A DNA stretch of 64,000 nucleotides from DASZVN01 sp035547055 (GTDB taxonomy: Bacteria; Pseudomonadota; Alphaproteobacteria; Rhizobiales; Methylopilaceae), in NCBI GenBank assembly GCA_035547055.1, contig DASZVN010000046.1, positions 4,935 to 68,934 of the forward strand, read 5' to 3'. The position numbers were made by a program, and so were the translations under genes. Shown in pieces: positions 18,585 through 27,884 of the stretch (position 1 is its first letter; every line of letters begins with the position of its first letter). Below the pieces are notes generated by a model. The model saw only the letters and a program-made list of their open reading frames with translations. It was not told where the DNA came from and searched no databases.

Positions 18585-19277
18585 GTGCACAAGATCGACA
18601 TTCCGGAGGAGCTGGTCGCGCGGATCGTGGGGCGTCGCGGACGCCTGCATCTGTTCGACGCGATCGAGGGACGGCGCACCGCCCATCTCGTCGTCGACCT
18701 GCAGCTCGGCTTCATGGCGCCGGGACAGCCCGCGGAGATCGCGGCCGCGCGCGAGATCGTGCCGAACGTCAACCGCATCAGCGCGGCGCTCAGGGCCGCC
18801 GGTGGGCTCGTGGTGTACCTTCAGCACACGGTCGACGCCGAAGGCCGCGCCGGCTGGGACAACTGGTATCGCGCCTTCTCGCATCCGGAGCGGCGGCAGC
18901 GCCTCGATGCCGTGTTCGGGGCAGGTGGCTCAGGCCATGCGCTGTGGCCCGACCTCGAGGTCGGGCCGGAGGACTTGCGCGTTCCAAAGCGGCGCTTCAG
19001 CGCATTCATCCCGGGCAGCTCGAACCTGCACGAGACGCTGCAGGCCCGCGGCATCGACACGCTGATCGTGTCCGGCACGGCGACCAACACCTGCTGCGAA
19101 TCGACGGCGCGAGACGCCGCGATGATGAACTACAAGGTATTCTTCGCGGCCGACGCCACCGCGACCCATACCGACGCCGAGCACAATGCGACCCTGGCCA
19201 ACATGATCGCGCAGTTTGCCGACGTTTCCACCACGGAGGAGATCGTCGCGCTGCTGGCGCCGGATGGAACCGGCTGA
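18585..19277 (+). CDS. Isochorismatase-family hydrolase
   Basis: 230 residues of the cysteine-hydrolase fold. The triad is Asp in HLVVDLQLGF (about residue 40), Lys in VPKRRFSAF and Cys in TNTCCESTARDA. The family hydrolyses N-carbamoyl compounds, nicotinamide-like amides or isochorismate; the double Cys in TCCE resembles the amidohydrolase branch. The GTG start has GGGGAGGG four bases upstream. A single-gene plus-strand unit, divergent from the carotenoid oxygenase. Confidence 0.9.
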   Translation: MHKIDIPEELVARIVGRRGRLHLFDAIEGRRTAHLVVDLQLGFMAPGQPAEIAAAREIVPNVNRISAALRAAGGLVVYLQHTVDAEGRAGWDNWYRAFSHPERRQRLDAVFGAGGSGHALWPDLEVGPEDLRVPKRRFSAFIPGSSNLHETLQARGIDTLIVSGTATNTCCESTARDAAMMNYKVFFAADATATHTDAEHNATLANMIAQFADVSTTEEIVALLAPDGTG

Positions 19278-19349
19278 GCGTTCCCGCCGGCCGGCTACGC
19301 CAATGCAGTTGCCGCGGCGCTCCGAGCGTTGGGGCCCGCTGCCGCGCCG

Positions 19350-19931
19350 CTACCCGCGCCGCTCGATCCTCCCGGCGAGCTCGGCCTGGAACTCGGCGAC
19401 GGGCTTGAAGCCGGGGGCCGTGCGGCAGAATGCGTCCGAGCGGCGGCGGATCTCGTCCGCCGGCAGTGACAGGTCGAGCTCCTCGATGCACGGCTGTTCG
19501 ATGTACCACTCGGTGTCGCAAAAGATCTCGATCCGGTTGCCCTCTGGATCGCGGAAATAGATCGACCAGGCATTGCCATGGTTCACGGGCCGCAGGTCGC
19601 GGATCTCCGGTTCGTCCTTGACCCTGCGCCAGACCGCCTGCAGGTCCTCGACGGAGTCGACCCGGAACGACATCTGATTGATGTGGTTGAGGCGCAGGTC
19701 GCCCTCGCGCCCGGCGACGAGCACGACCTGATGGTGCTCCCGCGGGTCCCAGCTCGTGAAGACGATGTCGTTGCCGTTCACCCGGCCCCGGTCGGTGACG
19801 GTGAAGCCGAGGGCTCGCGTGTAGAAGTCGAGCATCTTGGGCAGGTCGCGGACGAAGAACCCGACATGGCTGAAGCGCAGCCTGACCGGGCTGTCCGCCG
19901 CCGGCCTCGTCGCCGTGTCGGCCTGGCTCAT
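19350..19931 (-). CDS. VOC-family protein, extradiol dioxygenase-like
   Basis: 193 residues. A single vicinal-oxygen-chelate module starts RLRFSHVGFFVRDLPKMLDFY and carries possible metal ligands His (SHVGF), His (LNHINQMSF) and Glu (NRIEIF), followed by a helical tail of about 55 residues. This could be a type I extradiol ring-cleavage enzyme or a non-catalytic relative. A GTCCG-N5-CGGAC palindrome lies about 80 bp upstream of its start. Confidence 0.85.
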   Translation of the reverse strand: MSQADTATRPAADSPVRLRFSHVGFFVRDLPKMLDFYTRALGFTVTDRGRVNGNDIVFTSWDPREHHQVVLVAGREGDLRLNHINQMSFRVDSVEDLQAVWRRVKDEPEIRDLRPVNHGNAWSIYFRDPEGNRIEIFCDTEWYIEQPCIEELDLSLPADEIRRRSDAFCRTAPGFKPVAEFQAELAGRIERRG

Positions 19932-20013
19932 CGAAGCGCTCTTTCCGTTGTGGAGCCGTCTCGCGCCAGCCTAGTCGTGCCCGGCGATCCCCGTCAGCAG
20001 GCCGGCGCCGTCC

Positions 20014-20028
20014 GTCCGGGCTACGGAC
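20014..20028. promoter_or_regulatory. GTCCG-N5-CGGAC palindrome upstream of the VOC gene
   Basis: GTCCGGGCTACGGAC is a perfect 5-bp inverted repeat with a 5-bp spacer, overlapping the stop codon of the upstream ligase gene. The same arrangement occurs at 22502, 27865 and 31826, each in a gap before catabolic genes. The size fits IclR-family operators; the IclR gene at 21673 is the obvious candidate. Confidence 0.5.
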
Positions 20029-21535
20029 AAGCCGGCCCGTCTGCCGCACGGCGGCGCAGGATTTCGGTGCGAATGGCGGATTTCAGGACCTTGCCGACCG
20101 GGCTCCGCGGCAGCTCGGCGAAGACGTGCAGCTCTTTCGGCGTCTTCACCGAGCCGAGGTCGCGCTTGACGAAGGCGAGGAGATCGGGCGCATCGAGGCT
20201 ATGGCCGGCGCGAAGCTGCACGGCCGCGTGCACCGCCTCGCCCCACTTGGCGTCAGGCACGCCGACGACCGCCGCGTCCAGCACTGCCGGGTAGCGGGCC
20301 AGCACGGTCTCCACGTCGCTCGGATAGACGTTGAAGCCGCCGGTGATGATGACGTCGCGGATGCGGTCGCCGAGGAAGAGGTAGCCGCGCTCGTCGAGGC
20401 GGCCGCTGTCGCCGGTACGGAGCCAGCCGTCCGCGAACACGCGCCGGGTCTCCTCTTCCGCGCGGAAATAGCCGCTCATCACGAGGTCGCCGCGGACGGC
20501 GATCTCGCCGGTTTCGCCGGGGCCGAGCACGGTGCCGCCGGGACCCGCGATCGTGACCTGGGTCATGAAGGTCGGGCGGCCGACGGAGGCGAGGTTGTCG
20601 CCGGTCATCTCCTCCGGCGGCAGGTAGGCGATCATCTGCGACGCCTCGGTCTGGCCATAGCAGGTGGCGACGACCGGCCCCAGGATCGACTGGACGTCCC
20701 GGATCTGTTCCGGGCGCATCGGGCCGCCACCATAGACGACGCAGCGCAGGGAGGCGAGGTCGCGCGGCTGCCGGCGTTGTGCCTCGGCAAGCGACAGGAG
20801 TAGCGTCGGCGGCGCGAAGAAGACGGTCGCACGATGGGCGGCGATGGCGTCGAGCAGCCCGTCCGCCCTGGGCGTGGCCGGAAATACGATCGTGCCGCCG
20901 CTGGCGAGGATCGGCAGCATGTAGGTCGAGGTCCCGTGCGTCAGCGCCGCGGCGACCAGGTAGCGGTCGTCGGGCGTGTAGCGCATGTGATGCAGATGAT
21001 TGAGGATGTTGGTGTTCCACGTCCGCAGCGGCTGCAGGACGCCCTTGGGCGCCCCGGTGGTGCCCCCGGTGAACTTGATCGCCTGCGGGCGGTCGAGCGG
21101 GATGGCCAGGCGCGGCGTCGGTCCCATCGGCACCGAACCGATGGCGTCTTCGCCGGATCGATCTTCCCCGATCGGGTGGACGGGCCGTCCGCACCCGGCG
21201 AGCCGCAGGGCCATGGCGTGATCGGCCATGACGAGGCCGCCACCGACGAATTCGACGATCCGCTCGAGTTCGGGATCGCCGTTGCGCGGGTTCAGCGGGA
21301 TCCAGACCTTTCCGGCTGCGAGCACGCCCAGGATGGTGACGAGGTGGTCGAGGCTGTCGCCGGCTCCGACCAGGACGAAGGAGCCGAGCCCCGGATCGAG
21401 CGTGACGAGGCGGCCGGCGCAACGGAGCACGCGCGCGGCGAGCGTTCGGAAATCCAGCGTCCCGCCGGGATGAATGACGGCGATGCGGTCCGGATTGCGC
21501 TGCACCGAGCGCCAGAAGAATTCGATTGGAAACAT
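20021..21535 (-). CDS. AMP-forming acyl/aryl-CoA ligase
   Basis: 504 residues, ANL superfamily with intact motifs: FTGGTTGAPKGV (phosphate loop), CYGQTEAS, hinge FLGDRIRDVIITGG and the catalytic Lys in LPRSPVGKVLK. Resembles fatty-acid or long-chain/aryl CoA ligases of aromatic pathways. Divergent from the IclR gene, with 137 bp between the starts. It would feed the thiolase encoded at 22606 by making an acyl-CoA (inference). Confidence 0.92.
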   Translation of the reverse strand: MFPIEFFWRSVQRNPDRIAVIHPGGTLDFRTLAARVLRCAGRLVTLDPGLGSFVLVGAGDSLDHLVTILGVLAAGKVWIPLNPRNGDPELERIVEFVGGGLVMADHAMALRLAGCGRPVHPIGEDRSGEDAIGSVPMGPTPRLAIPLDRPQAIKFTGGTTGAPKGVLQPLRTWNTNILNHLHHMRYTPDDRYLVAAALTHGTSTYMLPILASGGTIVFPATPRADGLLDAIAAHRATVFFAPPTLLLSLAEAQRRQPRDLASLRCVVYGGGPMRPEQIRDVQSILGPVVATCYGQTEASQMIAYLPPEEMTGDNLASVGRPTFMTQVTIAGPGGTVLGPGETGEIAVRGDLVMSGYFRAEEETRRVFADGWLRTGDSGRLDERGYLFLGDRIRDVIITGGFNVYPSDVETVLARYPAVLDAAVVGVPDAKWGEAVHAAVQLRAGHSLDAPDLLAFVKRDLGSVKTPKELHVFAELPRSPVGKVLKSAIRTEILRRRAADGPACP

Positions 21536-21672
21536 TGGCTTCAGACTCCTGCCTGGCTCGCGAGGCGAAGCCGGGAGGGCGATGATCGGGCTTTCGGAGA
21601 CGGCCGAATTCCCCCAGGATGAGGCCGGCCGGCGCGCGGGACGGCGCGGCCGTCAGGGAGGGGCGTTCCGGC

Positions 21673-22491
21673 GTGGGCGAGGCAGGCAGAGCCGGCGTCA
21701 GGGCATTGCAGCGCGGCCTCGACGTGCTTGCCGAGGTCAGCCGCACGGGTGGCGTGCGCGCCGGCGACATCGCCCGCCATCTCGGGCTGCCGCGGCCGAC
21801 GGTCTACCGGCTCCTCGAAACGCTGGAGGAGCTCGGCTATGTCGCGCGCAGCGCCTCGGACGAACGCTTTCGCGTGACGGTGCGGGCGCGCGGGCTCGGG
21901 GCCGGGTTCGATGGCGGCACGGGCCTCAGCCAGGTCGCCGGCCCCATCCTGGTCGAACTCGGCCGGCGCCTGGTCTGGCCGGTCGATCTCGTCACCTGCG
22001 CTGCCGGCGCCATGGTCATTCAGGAGACCACCCACGCGCGCAGCCCGCTCTCGATCGACCGCGGCATGATCGGCACCCGGCTGCCGATCATGCGCACGGC
22101 CGCCGGACGGACCTATCTCGCCTTCTGTCCGGATCCCGAACGCCGCGCCCTCGTCGATCATGTCCGCCGCCTGGCCGATCCTGCGGACGAGGGCCTCGCC
22201 ACCGCTGCCGCAATCCGCCGGCTGGTGGTCGAGACGCGGGCGCGGGGCTATGGCAGCCGGGCCAACAGCGATCTGCCGATCGCCGGCACCTCGGCAACCA
22301 AGACCTCGAGCATCGGCGTGCCGATCCTGTCGGATTCCGCCGTGCTGGGCTGCCTCACGGTCATCTGGCTCGCCCGCGCGCTCGAATGGGACGCCGCGGT
22401 CGCGCAGTTCTTCCCGCCGATGCAGGCCGCCGCCGAAGCCATCGCCGCGGGATGCCGGGGCGTGCCGGCCGAGGTGTCGGCGGAGCGGTAG
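21673..22491 (+). CDS. IclR-family transcriptional regulator, MhpR-like
   Basis: 272 residues from the GTG at 21673 (GGGAGGGG lies about 10 bases upstream; an ATG at 21619 would add 18 residues). The N-terminal winged helix shows AGDIARHLGLPRPTVYRLLETLEELGYV, and the C-terminal effector domain has the GTRLPIMRTAAGRTYLAF region seen in MhpR and PcaR-type regulators of phenylpropionate and aromatic-acid catabolism. It lies between a divergent CoA ligase and the thiolase, with a palindrome just after its stop, so it probably controls both (inference). Confidence 0.9.
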   Translation: MGEAGRAGVRALQRGLDVLAEVSRTGGVRAGDIARHLGLPRPTVYRLLETLEELGYVARSASDERFRVTVRARGLGAGFDGGTGLSQVAGPILVELGRRLVWPVDLVTCAAGAMVIQETTHARSPLSIDRGMIGTRLPIMRTAAGRTYLAFCPDPERRALVDHVRRLADPADEGLATAAAIRRLVVETRARGYGSRANSDLPIAGTSATKTSSIGVPILSDSAVLGCLTVIWLARALEWDAAVAQFFPPMQAAAEAIAAGCRGVPAEVSAER

Positions 22492-22501
22492 CGCCGCGCG
22501 C

Positions 22502-22516
22502 GTCCGCAGCACGAAC
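22502..22516. promoter_or_regulatory. GTCCG-type palindrome upstream of the thiolase gene
   Basis: GTCCGCAGCACGAAC is the least perfect of four related sites (one mismatch in the right arm). It begins 11 bases after the IclR stop and 90 bases before the thiolase start, a suitable place for IclR control of the thiolase. Confidence 0.4.
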
Positions 22517-22605
22517 GCGCGCGCCCCGGCGCGGGACAGCGCGGGCCAGGCGGGGCAGGTTCCGGCGGTTTCCGCGCTCCACGGCGGCGGGTCGGAGGAC
22601 AGGGC

Positions 22606-23847
22606 ATGACGGGCGTCTTCATCGTCGGGGTCGGAACGACGGCGCTCGGCCGGGCTCCCGACAAATCGGTCAAGGACCTGACCCGCGAGGCGGTCGGCGC
22701 CGCGCTTGCCGACGCCGGCGCCACCCTCACGGACGTCGAGGCGGCGTGGTTCTCCAACACCCGTCAGGGGATGATGGAGGGGCAGAACACGATCCGCGGC
22801 CAGTGCGCGCTGCGCAGCATGGGCTTCGAGACGATCCCGATCGTGAATGTCGAGAACGCCTGCGCCAGCAGCTCGACCGGCCTGAACCAGGCTTTCGCCT
22901 CGATCAGGGCCGGGCTGTGCGAGGTCGCGCTCGTGGTCGGCGCCGAAAAGATGTTCTATCCCGACAAGCGCGACCTGATGTTCCAGGCCTTCCTGGGCGG
23001 CTGGGACGTCCACGACCAGGAGCGCAGCCGTGCCGCCCTGCTCGGCCTCGGGGAGGGGCTCGCGCTTCCGCCGGAGGCCGCCGACGACGGCGGCCAGCAC
23101 AGCGTGTTCATGGACATCTATGCGGCGCTCGCCCGCCAGCACATGCGCCTCTACGGCACGACCCGCGCTCAGATCGCGGCCGTCGCGGCGAAGAGCCACT
23201 ACCACTCCACGCTGAACCCGCTGGCGCAGTACCGCCGCGCCTTCTCGGTGGAGGAGATCCTGGCTGACCGGCCGATCGCATGGCCGCTGACGCGGGCGAT
23301 GTGCGCGCCGATCAGCGACGGCGCCGGCGCCCTCGTCGTCTGCGGCGAGGGCGCGCTCGATCGCTTCGGGGCCGGCCGCGCGGTCGAGGTCATGGCGAGC
23401 GCGCTCGTCAGCGGCTCGGCGCGCGCCCCCGACGATCTCGGCCGCCATCTCGGCCGGGTCGCCGCCGACAAGGCCTATCGGCAGGCCGGTATCGGCCCCG
23501 CCGACATCGGCGTCGCCGAGGTTCACGACGCCTCCGCCTTCGCCGAGATCCTGCAAACCGAAAATCTCGGTCTGTGCGAGCCCGGCCAGGGTGGCTGGCT
23601 TGCCGAGCATGGCGACACCGGCCTCGGCGGGCGCATCCCGATCAACACCTCGGGCGGCCTCGTTTCCAAGGGCCATCCGATCGGGGCGACCGGCGCCATT
23701 CAGCTCCACGAGCTCGTCACCCAGCTTCGCGGCGAGGCCGGGCCACGCCAGGTCGAGGGCGTGCGGTTTGCCGCGGCGGAGAACGGCGGCGGCTTCTTCG
23801 GTCTCGAGGAAGCGGCGACGGTCGTGACCATCCTCGGGCGCCGGTGA
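22606..23847 (+). CDS. SCP-x/acetyl-CoA acetyltransferase-type thiolase
   Basis: 413 residues. The acyl-accepting Cys is in NVENACASSSTG (about residue 85); further active-site residues are His in EVHDASAFAE and the GGLVSKGHPIGATG loop near the C-terminus. The DLMFQAF/HDASAFAE pattern marks the lipid-transfer-associated (SCP-x) branch used for branched or sterol-like side chains. It would cleave the CoA esters made by the ligases in this region. Plus-strand, single gene after the IclR regulator. Confidence 0.92.
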   Translation: MTGVFIVGVGTTALGRAPDKSVKDLTREAVGAALADAGATLTDVEAAWFSNTRQGMMEGQNTIRGQCALRSMGFETIPIVNVENACASSSTGLNQAFASIRAGLCEVALVVGAEKMFYPDKRDLMFQAFLGGWDVHDQERSRAALLGLGEGLALPPEAADDGGQHSVFMDIYAALARQHMRLYGTTRAQIAAVAAKSHYHSTLNPLAQYRRAFSVEEILADRPIAWPLTRAMCAPISDGAGALVVCGEGALDRFGAGRAVEVMASALVSGSARAPDDLGRHLGRVAADKAYRQAGIGPADIGVAEVHDASAFAEILQTENLGLCEPGQGGWLAEHGDTGLGGRIPINTSGGLVSKGHPIGATGAIQLHELVTQLRGEAGPRQVEGVRFAAAENGGGFFGLEEAATVVTILGRR

Positions 23848-23860
23848 GCCGTCGGCGCGG

Positions 23861-25111
23861 CTAGCGCACATGGATCGCGAGGCCGGTGGGCCGGCGGCTC
23901 GCGGTGCGGTCCATGAAGACCACGGTGTCGTCGGCAAGGCGATAGTCCGGGAAACGGGCGAGGAAGCCCGCGACCGCGACCCGCAGCTCCATGCGCGCGA
24001 GGCTCGCCCCGAGACAATAGTGCACGCCGTGGCCGAGGGTGACGTGGCGGTTCGGGTTTCGCGACAGGTCGAGGCGGTCGGGATCGACGAACGCCTCGGG
24101 GTCGCGATTGGCTGCGCCGATCATGAGGTGCAGGATCTCGCCCTCGCGAATATGGCGGCCGCCGATCTCGAAGTCCTGGCGGGCGGTCCGGATGCCGCGC
24201 TGGGTCGGCGCCTCGTAGCGCAGGAACTCCTCGGCCGCGCGGTCGATCAGGGCCGGATTTGCCTTCAGCAGCGCGAGCTGGTCGGGAAACTGGCTGAGCC
24301 GCCACAGCGCCATCGAGATCGCGCTGCGCGAGGTGCCTCCGCCCGCGGTCAGCATCATGTTGCAGGTTGCGAGGATCTCGAGGTCGGTGAGGCGCTCGCC
24401 ATCGACCTCGGCCTCCACCATGGCGCTGATCATGTCGGGCCCGGGCCGGCCGCGACGCGCCTCGATCATCGGCCTCAAATAGTCTTCCTGGGCGTCGAGG
24501 ATGGCGCGCTGCTCCTCGGCCAGCGCCTCGCGGTCGGGCGCGACCGGCTGGAACAGGAAGTTCGAGCAGCGGTCGCTCCAGTGCCGGATCAGGGCCTCGT
24601 CGGATGACGGCAGCCCGAGCAGGTCGAGCATGACCTGGACGGGGAGCCGGGCGGCAAAGTCGAGATAGACGTCGAACCGCTCGCGCCCCATCAACTCGTC
24701 GAGCAGGCGCTCGGCGCGCTCATGGATCATCGGCCGCAACCGGTCGACCGCACGCGGCGACATCGCCCGCATGAACAGCGCCTTCAGGCGGTCGTGATAG
24801 GCGTCGTCGCGGTAGAGCAGCCAGCGGGTGTAGTGCTCGACGATCGTGCTGAACCGCTCGCGGCCCGCGCGCGGCAGGTAGGAATAGAGCGTCTCGACCC
24901 GGTCGACCGAGAGATCGGCGCGGGTCTGGAGCGCCATCACGTCGCGGTGGCGGGTGAAATACCACGCCTCGGCTTGCGCCGACCAATGGACCGGGTCGCT
25001 CTCGCGCAGCATTCGGTAGTAGGGATAGGGATCCTGGACGGCCGCAGCGGTGAAGATGCCGAAGCTGTCGGCGGCATCGTGGGCCTCGGCCGCAGTCGCC
25101 GGCGCCGCCAT
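23861..25111 (-). CDS. Cytochrome P450
   Basis: 416 residues, soluble bacterial P450. The heme-Cys loop is LGHGVHYCLGASLAR (about residue 355), the ExxR motif is EEFLR, and the I-helix reads MLTAGGGTSRSA. In the I-helix the usual acidic residue before Thr is Gly, which is uncommon and may alter proton delivery. No ferredoxin or reductase gene is nearby. The start overlaps the stop of the MetE-like gene (ATGA), so both are in one minus-strand transcript with the flavin monooxygenase. Confidence 0.92.
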   Translation of the reverse strand: MAAPATAAEAHDAADSFGIFTAAAVQDPYPYYRMLRESDPVHWSAQAEAWYFTRHRDVMALQTRADLSVDRVETLYSYLPRAGRERFSTIVEHYTRWLLYRDDAYHDRLKALFMRAMSPRAVDRLRPMIHERAERLLDELMGRERFDVYLDFAARLPVQVMLDLLGLPSSDEALIRHWSDRCSNFLFQPVAPDREALAEEQRAILDAQEDYLRPMIEARRGRPGPDMISAMVEAEVDGERLTDLEILATCNMMLTAGGGTSRSAISMALWRLSQFPDQLALLKANPALIDRAAEEFLRYEAPTQRGIRTARQDFEIGGRHIREGEILHLMIGAANRDPEAFVDPDRLDLSRNPNRHVTLGHGVHYCLGASLARMELRVAVAGFLARFPDYRLADDTVVFMDRTASRRPTGLAIHVR

Positions 25112-26223
25112 CACGCCTGCCCCCAGGCGCGGGTGCCGACCTCGACCAGGCGGGCGAGCTTGGCCCGCTGCAGCTCCGCGGTGATCGGACTTGCGAGCAC
25201 GGCGAACTTGGACATCGCGGCGCTGCCGAAGCCGCATTGGGGACAGAGCCCGAGCCGATCGAGCGGCGCATGGCGGGCGGCCTCGTCCAGCCGCCGCATC
25301 AGCGCGTCGCTCTCCTCCACGACCGGCTTCTTCGAGCTGATGAGGCCGAGATAGGCACGCTTGCCCGCCGGCAGATGGCGGAGCGGCGCGAAATCGCCCG
25401 CGCGGGGCGAATCGTATTCCAGCAGGAAAGCGTCGACCTTCGCGTCGTTGAACAGGCGCTCGGCGATCGGCTCATAGCCGCCCTGGCCCATCCACAGGCC
25501 TTCCATGTTGCCGCGGCAAAGATGCACGGCGATCGTCATGTCGGGAGGCCGGTCCGCCACGGCGCGATTGAGGGCGTCGACATAGAGGCCGACGAGCGCA
25601 TCGGGATCGTAGCCTTCGTCGCGGACGATGCCGCGGATGTTCTCGTCGCAGAGCAGCGGCAGGGGGACCTCGTCGAGCTGGAGGTGGCGGCAGCCGGCAG
25701 CGTAGAGTTCGGCGATCTCGTTGCGATAGATGCCGATGAGATCGTCCCAGAAGACCCGCTCGTCCGGGTAGGCGTCCTGCCTGAATTGGCCGAAATGGAA
25801 GTGCGACGGGGTCGGCATCGTGACCTTGGCGCGACCCGGCGCGATCCCATCGAGAAAGACGAAATCGTCGGTGACGATCGGCCGCGTGCGGCGGAGGGGA
25901 GCCGCGGCGACGGGCGCGGGAGCGGGCGTGCTGAAGCCCTCGTCGTTGCGGAAGGTCAGGCGCGACGGCCGGAAGTCGAAGCCCGAGACCGCGGCGAGGA
26001 AGCCGCGGGACCAGCCGCCTCGCCGGAATTCGCCGTCGGTGACGCGTGGAAGCCCAAGCTCCTCCTGCATGGCGACGGCATCGCGAATGGCGCGGTCCTG
26101 CACGGCGCGCAGCGCGTCGTCCGAAACCTCGCCGGCCTCGTTGCGATGCCAGGCGTCCTTGAGCTCCGGCGGGCGGACGAAACTGCCGACATGGTCGATC
26201 GGATGAAGGGGGGCGGCGGGCAT
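25111..26223 (-). CDS. Cobalamin-independent methionine synthase-like (MetE C-terminal family) protein
   Basis: 370 residues, TIM-barrel relatives of the MetE catalytic domain. Zinc-type ligands are visible in AVHLCRGNMEG (His, Cys) and LCPQCGFGS (Cys); the start DHVGSFVRPPEL and QLDEVPLP are also family marks. Stand-alone members without the MetE N-terminal half occur in catabolic clusters and are thought to transfer methyl or thiol groups. Sitting in one operon with a P450 and a flavin monooxygenase, it may take part in a demethylation or thiol-dependent step (speculative). Confidence 0.85.
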   Translation of the reverse strand: MPAAPLHPIDHVGSFVRPPELKDAWHRNEAGEVSDDALRAVQDRAIRDAVAMQEELGLPRVTDGEFRRGGWSRGFLAAVSGFDFRPSRLTFRNDEGFSTPAPAPVAAAPLRRTRPIVTDDFVFLDGIAPGRAKVTMPTPSHFHFGQFRQDAYPDERVFWDDLIGIYRNEIAELYAAGCRHLQLDEVPLPLLCDENIRGIVRDEGYDPDALVGLYVDALNRAVADRPPDMTIAVHLCRGNMEGLWMGQGGYEPIAERLFNDAKVDAFLLEYDSPRAGDFAPLRHLPAGKRAYLGLISSKKPVVEESDALMRRLDEAARHAPLDRLGLCPQCGFGSAAMSKFAVLASPITAELQRAKLARLVEVGTRAWGQA

Positions 26224-26241
26224 CGAACGGACCTCGACGAA

Positions 26242-27795
26242 TCAGGAAACGGCGAGCGGAGACGCGACGGGCGCCGGCGGCGCCACGTCGCGAAGCGGGA
26301 TTTGATTGAGCCGGGCGGACAGTTCATCTGCGGTCGTGGCCGTACCGAGGATCGCGCGGTCGGGCCGGATCACGACGGCCGGTGCGCCGAGGCGCGCGAG
26401 ATAGTCCGCGGCGTCGCCGTCGGCCGCGATCACGCTCACCGGACGGCGGGCGAGGCGTTCCCTGCAGCCGGGCGGAAGCCGCGCCAGCCAGGCCGGGTCG
26501 GCCAGCAGCGCGAAGCCGTAGCCGGCGCGGTCGTCGAGACGCGTGCCGTCGCCGAGGAGCGGCTGCGCCGCACGCGTCGCGGCCGGCGGCGGTGCATCGC
26601 CGTGGAGGCCCGGCCCGAGCGGCGGCGTGATGATCTCGAGGAGCCTGGGGTCCGCAAGAAGCGCGCGGTCGCGGTCCGCGGCGCGCTTTGGATCGGTCGC
26701 CTGGATGATCCCTCCGAGCTCGACCGCGAGCTCGATATAGGCGCGGACATGCGCCGCGCGCTCCCGCTCGTAGGTATCGAGCAGGCTCGCCGGGGCGTCG
26801 CCCGAGACGACGGCGGCAAGCTTCCAGGCGAGATTCATGGCGTCGCGGATGCCCGAGCACAGCCCCTGTCCGAGGAAGGGCGGCATCTGGTGGGCTGCGT
26901 CGCCTGCAAGAAGCAGCCGATCCCGTCTCCAGCATGTCGCCAGCGCCGAGTGGAAGGTGTAGACGACCGCCCGCTCGATGCGTGCGCTGTCGGGGCCGAC
27001 GTTCCATGGCGCCAACAGTCGCCAGACCTGGTCGGGCTCGGCCATTCTCGCGGCATCGTCGTCCGGCAGCAGCATGAACTCCCAGCGATGGCGGGCCCCC
27101 GGCATGGGAACCGACGTGGTCGGTCGCGCCGGGTCGCAGAGCTGGACCGCATCGAGGAGGATTCCGTCCTCGTCGGCGACATGGCGGATCGCGCTACGCG
27201 GCCCGTTCAGGATCATGTCGAGGACGATCCAGCGCTGATGCGAGCGGAGATCGTCGAGGCTCACGTCCATGAAGCGCCTGACGGTCGAGCGCGCGCCGTC
27301 GCAGCCGACGACGTAGCGCGCGGTGGTGCTGGCAAGCCTGCCGGCGCCGAGGTCCTCGAAACGGATGCGGACATGGTCCGGCCGCTCGTCGATGGCGAAG
27401 ACATCGCTCCGCAGCCGCAGCTCCACGCGCGCAAAGCGTGCGAGGCCGCCGCGCAGGACCGCCTCCGCGCTCGGCTGGTGGAAGCGGTAGGCGCCCTGCC
27501 ATCCCTCGGGGCCGATGCCGGGCGGCCGCTCGAGCCTGAGCAGCAGCCGGCCGTCGGCATTGAGATGACGGATGTTGCGGCCGGCCTCGGTCGTCGGGAG
27601 GATCTCCTCGGCGAGACCGATCGTCTGGAAGGTCCGCATCGCCTCGCCGTCGAAGGAGGCGGCGCGCGGCTGGTGGTAGACCGAGGCCTCGCGCTCGAAC
27701 ACGACGACCGACAGGCCGCTCATGCCGAGAAGATTGGCGAGCGTCGCCCCGACGGGGCCGCAGCCGACCACGGCAACGTCGAATTCGGCCGTCAT
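26242..27795 (-). CDS. FAD-dependent aromatic monooxygenase, MhpA/PheA-like
   Basis: 517 residues. FAD motifs are AVVGCGPVGATLANLLG at the N-terminus, the DG motif VGCDGARSTVRR and the GD motif LLLAGDAAHQMPPFLGQGL. The C-terminal thioredoxin-like region is present but divergent. Such enzymes hydroxylate phenols, e.g. 3-(3-hydroxyphenyl)propionate. First gene of a minus-strand operon with the MetE-like and P450 genes; a GTCCG palindrome lies 70 bp upstream. Confidence 0.92.
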   Translation of the reverse strand: MTAEFDVAVVGCGPVGATLANLLGMSGLSVVVFEREASVYHQPRAASFDGEAMRTFQTIGLAEEILPTTEAGRNIRHLNADGRLLLRLERPPGIGPEGWQGAYRFHQPSAEAVLRGGLARFARVELRLRSDVFAIDERPDHVRIRFEDLGAGRLASTTARYVVGCDGARSTVRRFMDVSLDDLRSHQRWIVLDMILNGPRSAIRHVADEDGILLDAVQLCDPARPTTSVPMPGARHRWEFMLLPDDDAARMAEPDQVWRLLAPWNVGPDSARIERAVVYTFHSALATCWRRDRLLLAGDAAHQMPPFLGQGLCSGIRDAMNLAWKLAAVVSGDAPASLLDTYERERAAHVRAYIELAVELGGIIQATDPKRAADRDRALLADPRLLEIITPPLGPGLHGDAPPPAATRAAQPLLGDGTRLDDRAGYGFALLADPAWLARLPPGCRERLARRPVSVIAADGDAADYLARLGAPAVVIRPDRAILGTATTADELSARLNQIPLRDVAPPAPVASPLAVS

Positions 27796-27864
27796 CTCGC
27801 ACCCCGTTCCATGGCCGGATTGGGCCGGAGCGTCCGGGTCGGGCGCAACTCGTGCGGCCGTCGC

Positions 27865-27879
27865 GTCCGTAGCGCGGAC
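27865..27879. promoter_or_regulatory. GTCCG-N5-CGGAC palindrome upstream of the flavin monooxygenase
   Basis: GTCCGTAGCGCGGAC, perfect arms, in the 89-bp gap between the TRAP transporter genes and the monooxygenase start. Third of four related sites; a candidate IclR operator. Confidence 0.5.
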
Positions 27880-27884
27880 GGGCG

